Shown here: one piece after another, positions 1 through 6,252 of the stretch | How the letters are laid out: every line of letters begins with the position of its first letter | Position numbering within the stretch: position 1 is the stretch's first letter | Assembly: GCA_002713385.1 (NCBI GenBank) | Contig: PAWC01000039.1 | Coordinates: 17,969-26,097, forward strand | DNA from: Fidelibacterota bacterium | Lineage (GTDB): Bacteria; Fidelibacterota; Marinisomatia; Marinisomatales; TCS55 | Direction: 5' to 3' | DNA: 8,129 nucleotides | Notes under the pieces: model-generated | Told to the model about the DNA's origin: nothing | Databases searched by the model: none | Seen by the model: only the letters and a program-made list of their open reading frames with translations | Translations under genes and position numbers: made by a program

Positions 1-698
1 GCAGCAAAGAATTCTTCACCTATGAGTGTATAATCACACGCCGTTACAAAAAAGGGTATCTGCGCTTGTGATGCTGTTCCGGCAATTTGAATTGCGCCGA
101 TGGAGTTACCCGTTTCTGCCAAAATCAATGATTCAGCATAAAATTTACCCATATACAAACAAGCAGCCGGTTTTTCGCGAACCATGATACCGTTTACACC
201 GGCAGCATAAGCAAACTGATCATCGGTCAAATAATGAACCATGTCTTCATGAAACAAGTCCGGTCGGCCTTCCAGCAAATACGATTCATGGCAGGCTTCA
301 CGGGCAGCCTTCATCACAATAGATCGTGAAACGGGTACATTTAAACTCGTTTCATAGCGGGCAGTCATTTTTGCAACATGACCGAGCACAATAACGCCTG
401 CTACCGTTTCCACTTGGTCCATGTCCATAATTCCCGGAACGTACAAAACAGGTTTGCCCATTTCTGTAGATCTGCCCACAGCTTCTTCCACTGCTTTCAG
501 ACCGGGGATGGGTCTTAAATAAAATTTTTCTCCCCTTTGTGCTTTGCGAATATTAAAAAGCAATGTTGCTGAAATTGCCACGATAGCAATAAACATGACA
601 ACACGATCTGCATTGAAAAAGGAATGTCCTGCAAACCAGTAAATCAGGAAAACAAGGGACAATCCTCCTATTACCATCCAAAATTGCTTATCTTTCAC
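1..698 (-). CDS. DUF6754-like membrane protein, N-terminal part (C-terminus outside window)
   Basis: Partial gene; 232 codons are visible and the frame stays open to the window edge. The start is GTG at 698-696, preceded by a strong AAGGAG Shine-Dalgarno (705-710) six bases upstream, and it overlaps the end of the preceding gene by 11 bases. Residues 5-24 and about 32-50 are two hydrophobic helices, followed by a basic stretch (RKAQRGEK, 51-58), so the large remainder is probably cytoplasmic. The soluble part contains GKPVLYVPGI (81-90), GVIVLGHVAK (101-110), a His/Cys-containing segment (EACHESYLLEG, 134-144) and GNSIGAIQIAGTASQAQIPF (197-216). This layout and wording remind me of proteins annotated as DUF6754, whose function is unknown. 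The gene closes a tight cluster with the MutL-like ATPase, the KOW-like protein and a small hydrophobic protein, which suggests that it is the membrane anchor of that system (inference). The family name comes from memory and was not searched. Confidence 0.8.
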   Translation of the reverse strand, partial: MKDKQFWMVIGGLSLVFLIYWFAGHSFFNADRVVMFIAIVAISATLLFNIRKAQRGEKFYLRPIPGLKAVEEAVGRSTEMGKPVLYVPGIMDMDQVETVAGVIVLGHVAKMTARYETSLNVPVSRSIVMKAAREACHESYLLEGRPDLFHEDMVHYLTDDQFAYAAGVNGIMVREKPAACLYMGKFYAESLILAETGNSIGAIQIAGTASQAQIPFFVTACDYTLIGEEFFA

Positions 699-1014
699 TT
701 GGTGCTCCTTCTATTTCGGAGTCTTTTTTATCCAAACGTTCAATTTCTGATAAAAGAAATTCTACAGTGTCCGGTTCTTCAAAAAGTTCTGCGGCATGAT
801 AATAGCCGTCAGTCTTAATAAATGAATTTATAATTGGGCCAAAAAATACCATGGCATGGCTTCCCAGCAATGCTAAAGGTTTGGTCATTTCCAGAAAAAA
901 TATTGCCGGTGTTATAAATCCAGATTGTTGTATTCGTTTTGCTAATCTAGTAATAAATGCTTTATCTTGTTCAGATAAAGTGGGTTGAACATTAGTTTTG
1001 ATTGCAGTTTCCAA
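688..1014 (-). CDS. Small hydrophobic protein of unknown function (108 aa), between KOW-like and DUF6754-like genes
   Basis: I do not recognise a named family. The protein has a polar N-terminus (1-32, probably helical), then a strongly hydrophobic segment at about 33-66. That segment is interrupted by single charged and glycine/proline residues (FITPAIFFLEMTKPLALLG, then SHAMVFFGPIINSFI). An acidic helix follows (YYHAAELFEEPDTVEFLLSE, 71-90), then a charged tail. The broken hydrophobic stretch suits a membrane-associated hairpin or a buried helix pair better than a clean transmembrane helix. The start is TTG at 1014, two bases after the stop of the preceding gene. It is the first possible start in this frame after an in-frame TGA, and the next ATG (codon 43) would remove the N-terminal region. 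No convincing Shine-Dalgarno is present, so translation is probably coupled to the upstream gene. The 3' end overlaps the next gene by 11 bases. Its place inside the cluster argues for a shared function. Confidence 0.8.
   Translation of the reverse strand: METAIKTNVQPTLSEQDKAFITRLAKRIQQSGFITPAIFFLEMTKPLALLGSHAMVFFGPIINSFIKTDGYYHAAELFEEPDTVEFLLSEIERLDKKDSEIEGAPSER
705..710 (-). promoter_or_regulatory. Shine-Dalgarno site fixing the GTG start of the DUF6754-like gene
   Basis: The minus strand reads AAGGAG here, six bases before GTG at 698. It lies inside the coding sequence of the preceding 108-residue gene, so the membrane protein is probably translated from the same message. There is no competing start in this frame with comparable spacing; the next in-frame ATG (codon 8) would cut into the first helix. 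Confidence 0.75.
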
Positions 1015-1016
1015 CG

Positions 1017-2144
1017 CTAGTCTGTTTCTACCATTTCAAGGTTTGCCCGAGGGATATCAATATTTTCTCCGTCAATTTCTATTATAGCAACGCGCACCAT
1101 CGTTTCTGATTCCATTTTTCTTAAATCCGAAGGTAATTCAATCACTTTTCCCATACGTCCAAAATACGGCGCTCGAATCACACGCACAAGACTTCCAGCT
1201 TGAATACCTTCAGATGCATCTGCGTCTTTCTGATCACCTTTTAATTCTTCTTTTTTTAATGGAATAACAATTTCCGGGCGAATAACTCCTGCGCGAATTT
1301 GCGTAGCTCCATTTACAGAAGCAAATTTACCATGATTTTCTTTCAACAGTTCAAATGTCCTTTGCCCCATCCTGATTTTTCCATATCCTTCAGTAAGGAT
1401 CAAAGACGTTATCAAATCTTCCTGACCTGTAATGGCAACACCTAAAGTATAACCCAAAATTTCCTCCAGGTCAAAATAATTAAAACCGCCGACAACCACT
1501 CCTGCCACTTGAAGCTGCAGTGCTTTTTTGTACGCAGATAAACTGATTAACGAGCCGCCCACGATGATCTTTCCTTTCATTTCAGGTGTGATCATTGCTG
1601 CAGAGATTTCATCTTCTCGCGAATCCGTAAGAGTAGCTAATTCACCTCTGCTTTCACCGCCAATACCAAAAATCCCCTGAATGAATACACCTTCAGATTT
1701 AATCATGACGCCTTCTTCAGGAATCACATCTTGAATATGTCCACTGATATATGCATCAATTTCTACCGGAATAGGAGGTTCACGAAGTACAATTTGTCCT
1801 GTTACATCGGAAATCACTTCTACAGTGCTGTCAACAGGAGCTTCCACATTTGATTTGAAAAGACCAAACAACCCTTTGGTTTCAGCTATCTGCTCACCTT
1901 TCTTGACTTTCATTCCTTCTTTGACCTGCATGGCTTCATGAATATCGGCAGCATCAATATTCAAAATGTTAGCTACATTGACCATTTGGACATTACCTGG
2001 CAGGTCTGTTGTTGCTACAATATCATCAGGAGTTACTGCTTGCCCTTTTTCAACAGTTACAGTGCCTTTTAATGGCAGGCGGCGTTCTTTATTAATTATT
2101 GTTTCGTGTAATACTTTTAGTCCGGGAGTATATGCGTGTGCCAT
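1017..2144 (-). CDS. Uncharacterised protein with barrel-like N-terminus and KOW-like C-terminus (375 aa)
   Basis: No signal peptide or transmembrane segment is visible, so it is probably cytoplasmic. Residues about 24-130 are beta-rich with repeated small turns (LKGTVTVEKGQAVTPDDIVA; VKEGMKVKKGEQIAETKG; STVEVISDVTGQIVL). This is the pattern of a barrel-sandwich fold such as lipoyl/biotinyl or RnfC-type domains, but no lysine in a biotin or lipoyl attachment motif is seen. A central Gly-rich alpha/beta region follows (about 145-300), containing GIFGIGGESRGELA (158-171), GKIIVGGSLISLSAYKKAL (191-209) and VAGVVVGGFNYFD (213-225). After a charged linker (297-312), residues about 316-372 read like a KOW/SH3-like barrel: AGSLVRVIRAPYFGRMGKV then VRVAIIEIDGENIDIPRANL. 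The start ATG at 2144 follows the MutL-like stop after one base, with AAGG (2151-2154) as a likely ribosome site. It may be a structural or adaptor partner of the ATPase (inference). It is not a NusG or ribosomal protein by architecture. Confidence 0.85.
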   Translation of the reverse strand: MAHAYTPGLKVLHETIINKERRLPLKGTVTVEKGQAVTPDDIVATTDLPGNVQMVNVANILNIDAADIHEAMQVKEGMKVKKGEQIAETKGLFGLFKSNVEAPVDSTVEVISDVTGQIVLREPPIPVEIDAYISGHIQDVIPEEGVMIKSEGVFIQGIFGIGGESRGELATLTDSREDEISAAMITPEMKGKIIVGGSLISLSAYKKALQLQVAGVVVGGFNYFDLEEILGYTLGVAITGQEDLITSLILTEGYGKIRMGQRTFELLKENHGKFASVNGATQIRAGVIRPEIVIPLKKEELKGDQKDADASEGIQAGSLVRVIRAPYFGRMGKVIELPSDLRKMESETMVRVAIIEIDGENIDIPRANLEMVETD

Positions 2145-2145
2145 A

Positions 2146-3963
2146 CTATACCTTGATTTCCGGATATTCGTTCACAGCATTTGACCATTTTGTTAGATCA
2201 GCTATTCGTTGCTGCGGATCAGTAGAAATCGTCATGGGTCTTCCCCGCCCATCCAGTATGATTCCTACTACTCCACCATAGATCGTCGTTTCGATTGTTT
2301 CATTTTTTCCAGCACCAATATCCATCCCTTTTCCTGGAGTCAGTTTTGCATTGACCGGTTCATAGGGTACTTCAATTCTGACAATATCACCAAATTTGAT
2401 TTCGTGTCTTTCAGTGCTACCCCCAGGTAACGTTAGTTCTGCTGTTAAAACGGCTGTTCCTGACTTTGAAGGTCCGACCGGGGCGATGCAGGTTCCCAAA
2501 TGAATCAAGCAATCTTTTTCAAATACTTCAATGGCTGCCTTTCGGGCATCTTTGGCCAAATCTTCCTTTTCGATATTTGCCATGACACCGAGCTGGGGCA
2601 TCATAAAAATAGAATCCACAGCTAACTGGGTAATTCCTTCTGGCAGGAAGCTATCGATAAGCATACGTGCCGATTGTTCACGGCGAGGAGCATGGGAAAG
2701 TACACCGCCGGACCCAATCATTAAATCTAGTTCCATCATATCGACAAGTGATTCACCGGAATCTGTTTGTTCAAAGGCATCGGAGATGGTTCTTTCTTTC
2801 TGGACACCTTTCAGGTTAACGGCAAATGACTTATGCTGAATAAAAGATAATCGTAATGCTTCCCGGGCAATGGCTTGTTCGATGACCAATTCTTCCAGGC
2901 TTTGCGGAACTGTTGTGGGACGAATCATCTTATTACCAATACGATTAGTCAATTCTTTTTCATCAATATCAAAGGGTACCCAGCGTAGTACATTTTTCAA
3001 TCCAGTTTCTGCCAGAACATTGCAAATGGAATAGCTCATTCCAAGGTTTGCGCTTACAGTCCGATTGAATTGTTTTTGAAATACGGAAAAAATATCAGTG
3101 GTAGCACCGCCAATATCCACGCCTACAACAGAAATGTCCTCTTTTTCAGCCACCATTTCAATAAGTGCACCGACTGCTCCCGGTGTAGGCATTATGGGCG
3201 CATCCGTCCAGGTCATGAGTTTTTTGTAACCGGGAGCCTGCTGCATGACATGTTCCATGAAGAGATCATGGATCTTATCTCTGGAGGGTTTCAGGTTTTC
3301 TCTTTCAAGTACAGGACGAATATTTTCTGTAATATCAAGATCGGTAATAGTGCCTAGTGTTTCTTTAATATTTTCTGTAGCTTTTTTATTACCAGCATAA
3401 ATAACCGGTAATTTAAAGTTTTGTCCCAAACGCGGTTTCGGGTTAGCTGCAGCCAGGATCTCCGCTAACTCTACCACATGCTTTGTTGTTCCCCCATCAA
3501 TACCACCTGAAAGCAAAATCATATCCGGCCGTAATTGGCGGATCCGGGTAATTTTTTCATGGGGCTTACGGCCATCGTTGGAAGCTAAAACATCCATTAC
3601 AATGGATCCTGCGCCCAGAGCCGCCCGTTCTGCAGATTCACCTGTCATGCTCTTTACAACACCGGCCACCATCATTTGGAGTCCACCGCCAGCAGAACTG
3701 GTGGAAATATAAATATCCACTCCATCAGCACCATTTCTGGGTGTTATAATCTGATCACCATTTAACAATTTACGACCTGCCAATTCTTCTACTTCCATGA
3801 CGGCATTAAGGACACCTTTGGTTACATCCTCAAAAGGTGCTTCGACAGTGGTAGGCGCTTCACCACGAACGGCCAGACGATATTCATCAGCAATCTTTTC
3901 GATCAAAATAGCTTTTGTAGTTGTACTGCCGCAATCAGTGGCAAGAATAGATTTTATTTCCAT
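2146..3963 (-). CDS. MutL/GlmL-family actin-like ATPase (glutamate mutase accessory protein-like), 605 aa
   Basis: The protein belongs to the ASKHA (actin/Hsp70/sugar kinase) ATPase superfamily. Phosphate-1 loop: DCGSTTTK (10-17). Phosphate-2 loop: VGVDIGGATTD (280-290). Adenosine-type motif: LLSGGIDGGTTKH (150-162). Other family-typical blocks are YISTSSAGGGLQMMV (85-99), PGAVGALIEMVAEKE (261-275) and MIGSGGVLSHAPRREQSA (415-432). This combination is what is annotated as 'glutamate mutase MutL/GlmL', a presumed reactivating factor of the B12-dependent mutase; it is unrelated to the DNA mismatch-repair MutL. The classical clostridial protein is about 460 residues. This one carries a beta-rich C-terminal extension (about 466-605, including FGDIVRIEVPYEP and GGVVGIILDGRGRPM). 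No mutase subunit genes are nearby; the downstream partners are the KOW-like, 108-residue and DUF6754-like genes. The start ATG at 3963 lacks a recognisable Shine-Dalgarno and follows cdsA by 33 bases. The family call is firm; the role in glutamate metabolism is doubtful. Confidence 0.9.
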   Translation of the reverse strand: MEIKSILATDCGSTTTKAILIEKIADEYRLAVRGEAPTTVEAPFEDVTKGVLNAVMEVEELAGRKLLNGDQIITPRNGADGVDIYISTSSAGGGLQMMVAGVVKSMTGESAERAALGAGSIVMDVLASNDGRKPHEKITRIRQLRPDMILLSGGIDGGTTKHVVELAEILAAANPKPRLGQNFKLPVIYAGNKKATENIKETLGTITDLDITENIRPVLERENLKPSRDKIHDLFMEHVMQQAPGYKKLMTWTDAPIMPTPGAVGALIEMVAEKEDISVVGVDIGGATTDIFSVFQKQFNRTVSANLGMSYSICNVLAETGLKNVLRWVPFDIDEKELTNRIGNKMIRPTTVPQSLEELVIEQAIAREALRLSFIQHKSFAVNLKGVQKERTISDAFEQTDSGESLVDMMELDLMIGSGGVLSHAPRREQSARMLIDSFLPEGITQLAVDSIFMMPQLGVMANIEKEDLAKDARKAAIEVFEKDCLIHLGTCIAPVGPSKSGTAVLTAELTLPGGSTERHEIKFGDIVRIEVPYEPVNAKLTPGKGMDIGAGKNETIETTIYGGVVGIILDGRGRPMTISTDPQQRIADLTKWSNAVNEYPEIKV

Positions 3964-3996
3964 CAGAGGTTGTTTATAAAATGATTAATAATGGGT

Positions 3997-4812
3997 TTAG
4001 AACAGAAAATAAAAATAGGTTAATGAAGCAGCGAAAATCAAGGAATCAAATCGGTCCAATACACCGCCATGTCCCTTCAGAAATGTGCCGGAATCCTTTA
4101 CTCCAACGTCACGTTTAAATAACGATTCCATAAAATCCCCTAACTGCCCGAATACGCCTGAAATGATCGAAAATACGATTACATCCTGCAGAGAAAAATC
4201 TGCTGATGGTAAATGGAAATGTTCTAAAACATAAAAGAAAATCAAAACACTCAAAAAACCGGCGACGCTTCCTACAATTGTTTTTTTAGGGCTCACGCGG
4301 GGAAAAATCTTTTTCTTCCCCCATTTCATTCCTATACCGAATGCTGCCGAGTCACAAATCCATATGGAAACAAACACTGCAAATGTAAAATAAGTATCAT
4401 AGGTCATGTCAATCTGGCGAATAGCAATTAATGAACCTAATAGCATGGGAATGTATGCAATGCCAAATATTGTATATGCAAGGTTGGCGGCTGGATTTAC
4501 TTTTTTACTGAAAAGTTCAACAAGTAATGCTAGAATGACGAAGGCAAAAGCTAATTGTAAAAACGACAGCATATTCCAATACGGGTCTGTATGGTAAAAC
4601 CAGATAAAAAATGCTGCACCTGCTAGCCCTAACGGCAATGAAGCATTTATGCCTTTTTCTCGATACAATTCATAAAATTCTTTAAGAGCTAAAACGATTA
4701 CGAGAGTCATAAACAATGTGAAATAGATCCCGCCCAGCCATATCATTAACAACATGCCGGGAATGCCCAGGGCGTTGACTAATGTTCTTCCTTTTGGTGG
4801 TATATTAGACAT
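3997..4812 (-). CDS. cdsA: Phosphatidate cytidylyltransferase (CDP-diacylglycerol synthase)
   Basis: CdsA is an integral inner-membrane enzyme that converts phosphatidic acid and CTP to CDP-diacylglycerol and pyrophosphate, the branch point for bacterial phospholipids. The protein is 271 residues, normal for the family, with about seven hydrophobic segments (for example 13-43, 62-73, 81-100, 111-131, 142-159, 180-197 and 209-224). The family signature is complete at residues 230-254: S-x-F-K-R, then K-D-S-G, then K-G-H-G-G-V-L-D-R. The conserved SPKKT-x-x-G loop lies at 174-181 and DSAAFGIG at 154-161. The acidic and basic signature residues that handle Mg-CTP are present. The start ATG at 4812 has no Shine-Dalgarno in the T-rich leader. 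It follows the lipid kinase gene by 66 bases, the largest gap in the window. A lipid kinase making phosphatidic acid immediately upstream would supply its substrate (inference). The frequent neighbours uppS and dxr are not present here. Confidence 0.95.
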   Translation of the reverse strand: MSNIPPKGRTLVNALGIPGMLLMIWLGGIYFTLFMTLVIVLALKEFYELYREKGINASLPLGLAGAAFFIWFYHTDPYWNMLSFLQLAFAFVILALLVELFSKKVNPAANLAYTIFGIAYIPMLLGSLIAIRQIDMTYDTYFTFAVFVSIWICDSAAFGIGMKWGKKKIFPRVSPKKTIVGSVAGFLSVLIFFYVLEHFHLPSADFSLQDVIVFSIISGVFGQLGDFMESLFKRDVGVKDSGTFLKGHGGVLDRFDSLIFAASLTYFYFLF

Positions 4813-4878
4813 TAAATTGTAAAAATAAGGTTGGAAAAATAAAGCAAATGAAAGTGCGCTCCAACGATGATTCGGTCA

Positions 4879-5766
4879 TTAAACCAGAACTTCGATTGCT
4901 GAAGGTACGACTTCTACTTCAATGGGTGTGCTGCCGATTATTTCACCATCGATATTCAATATATTTTTTTCTTTGGGAATGATTGAAAATGACTTCACTT
5001 GATGGTATTCAATAATAGGATCGCCAATGTGTTTTCCGGAAAATACTTTTGGAAACATCTTAAACAATTTCCAGCGACTGGCTTTGTGTGCAACAATGAG
5101 ATCTAAATAACCATCGTTCAATTGCGCCAGGGGTGCCATTTTCATTCCTTTGCCCGTATGGATTGTGTTGCATCCCAAAATAAATCCGAAATCACCCACA
5201 GTTCTATTTCCTTCAACAATAAGCGTAGCAAAGCGCTCGCGAAAGGCAATGATCTCAATTAAAGAAGCTACATTATAACGCTGTCCCCCGAGCCAGCGCA
5301 TTTTTTCCGCGATAATATTAATATCCGTAGGCATGCCCCACCCTACAATATTAAACGCGTATAATATTTCTCCATTGGCATTGACCCTGGCTAAATCGAT
5401 TGGACGTCTGCGATTGGTAATGATGCGCTTGGCTGCGTTCACCGGATCAAGGCAATCAAGGTCGTGCATAAAGGAATTTCCTGTTCCGCCAGTTACAAGT
5501 CCAATGGGCAATCTGCGGCCATCTTCCCTGTTCATCATACCATTGACAACTTCATGCATGGTACCATCACCACCAATGGCGCAAAAGCCATCATAGCCAT
5601 CAATTTCGACCGTCCGTGCCATGTTCCGTGCATGTCCGGCATATTCTGTTTCCAGAATGGTTAGCTCTGCTCCGTCATTTTCAAACACAGGTTTTACCTG
5701 TTCTAAAATACCCAGTCCTTTTTTCAATCCTCCGTGAGGATTAACTGCTAAATAATATTTTGACAT
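4879..5766 (-). CDS. Lipid kinase of the diacylglycerol/sphingosine kinase superfamily (YegS/DgkB type)
   Basis: A soluble ATP-dependent kinase that would phosphorylate a lipid hydroxyl at the membrane surface, most simply diacylglycerol to phosphatidic acid. With this start it has 295 residues, normal for the family. Motifs: YYLAVNPHGG near the N-terminus (4-13), the nucleotide loop GGDGTMHEVVNG (65-76), GGTGNSF (93-99), PIDLARV (122-128), GKGMKMAP (205-212) and LNIDGE (270-275). The mid-region WGMPTDINI (143-151), AEKMRWLGG (153-161), QRYNVASL (162-169) resembles the eukaryotic sphingosine/ceramide kinase C4 region more than classical DgkB. I chose ATG at 5766 because the family begins a few residues before the first strand. 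A TTG at 5793, in the same frame, would add nine residues (MANGQKNKI) of no apparent value. Only a weak AGAAG lies upstream. The gene follows rlpA after 36 bases and precedes cdsA, fitting phospholipid synthesis. Substrate (diacylglycerol, sphingoid base or another lipid) cannot be decided from sequence. Confidence 0.9.
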   Translation of the reverse strand: MSKYYLAVNPHGGLKKGLGILEQVKPVFENDGAELTILETEYAGHARNMARTVEIDGYDGFCAIGGDGTMHEVVNGMMNREDGRRLPIGLVTGGTGNSFMHDLDCLDPVNAAKRIITNRRRPIDLARVNANGEILYAFNIVGWGMPTDINIIAEKMRWLGGQRYNVASLIEIIAFRERFATLIVEGNRTVGDFGFILGCNTIHTGKGMKMAPLAQLNDGYLDLIVAHKASRWKLFKMFPKVFSGKHIGDPIIEYHQVKSFSIIPKEKNILNIDGEIIGSTPIEVEVVPSAIEVLV

Positions 5767-5802
5767 TATTTTATTCTTCTGACCATTAGCCAATGATTAA
5801 CA

Positions 5803-6252
5803 TCAAGATTTATGTTTCATGTATTTATTATCTCCGAATTCAATAACCTCAATCTTTACTTTGATAGTCCCCTGAGCGATAAAGCCTAATTTTAACGCTG
5901 CACCGTAGGAACAATCCAGAATTCTGCCAGGGATAAATGGACCGCGGTCATTGATACGCACAATGATAGATTTATCATTTTCCATATTAGTCACACGCAC
6001 GATTGTATTCAATGGGAGAGTTTTATGAGCTGCTGTAATCCCATACATATCATATACTTCACCATTGGCTGTGAGTTTGCCATGAAAATCTTCCGCATAA
6101 AATGAGCTGACGCCATATAAGACTTTGGCATGCGTGCCTTTTGTCGCCAAAGGAATATACCCTTTTTTGCTTGTCTTACTACCAGTCCGATAACGTGGAG
6201 AATTTGAGCAGGACATTAATAATAATGATAGAACCAATAGCCACCTAATCAT
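5803..6252 (-). CDS. rlpA: RlpA-like double-psi beta-barrel lipoprotein (septal ring lytic transglycosylase family)
   Basis: RlpA proteins are envelope lipoproteins; in Pseudomonas the protein cleaves glycan strands stripped of peptides during cell separation. This one is short, 149 residues. It has a signal sequence (MIRWLLVLSLLLMSC) with a lipobox ending at Cys15; Met at -2 is unusual but tolerated. A basic linker follows (17-45), then the DPBB domain (about 46-138): GVSSFYAEDFHGKLTANGE, TAAHKTLPL with His76, and VRINDRGPFIPGRILD with Asp102. The His and Asp correspond to residues implicated in catalysis in Pseudomonas RlpA, so activity is plausible. No C-terminal SPOR domain is present, so septal targeting through denuded glycans would need another route; many family members lack it. 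The start ATG at 6252 lies inside the end of pyrD (8-base overlap) with no Shine-Dalgarno, so coupling to pyrD translation is likely. The lipid-modified N-terminus implies a Gram-negative style envelope here (inference). Confidence 0.93.
   Translation of the reverse strand: MIRWLLVLSLLLMSCSNSPRYRTGSKTSKKGYIPLATKGTHAKVLYGVSSFYAEDFHGKLTANGEVYDMYGITAAHKTLPLNTIVRVTNMENDKSIIVRINDRGPFIPGRILDCSYGAALKLGFIAQGTIKVKIEVIEFGDNKYMKHKS

Noticed and set aside
624..818. Short plus-strand open frame spanning the end of the 108-residue gene
   Set aside because: It overlaps two supported minus-strand genes; the composition is shadow-like and no ribosome site was recognised.
1017..2144. Biotin/lipoyl carrier or RnfC annotation for the 375-residue protein
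   Set aside because: No attachment-site lysine motif and no RnfC iron-sulfur cysteines are present; only the general barrel pattern is similar.
2531..3357. Plus-strand open frames at 2531-2839 and 3070-3357 (102 and 95 codons)
   Set aside because: They lie antisense within the MutL-like gene, whose conserved motifs account for the sequence. Their products are low-complexity, Ser/Phe-rich and resemble nothing.
2146..3963. MutL as the DNA mismatch-repair protein
   Set aside because: Only the name is shared. The motifs are those of actin-like ATPases (DCGSTTTK, GGATTD), not of the GHKL ATPases to which repair MutL belongs.
3964..3996. TATAAA upstream of the MutL-like gene as a promoter
   Set aside because: The hexamer at proper spacing upstream is not -35-like, and the 33-base gap is AT-rich, so this cannot be told from chance.
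4813..4830. TACAAT before the cdsA ATG as a -10 promoter element
   Set aside because: There is no reasonable -35 element at 16-18 bases, and it would leave only about three bases before the start codon. The match is expected by chance in T-rich DNA.
3964..4878. Cobalamin riboswitch upstream of the MutL-like gene, as expected for a B12-linked pathway
   Set aside because: The space before the gene is 33 bases and the region further up is cdsA coding sequence, too little for a riboswitch. No B12-box-like sequence was recognised.
5333..5664. Plus-strand open frames inside the lipid kinase gene
   Set aside because: They are antisense to the conserved kinase motifs and have no plausible protein character.
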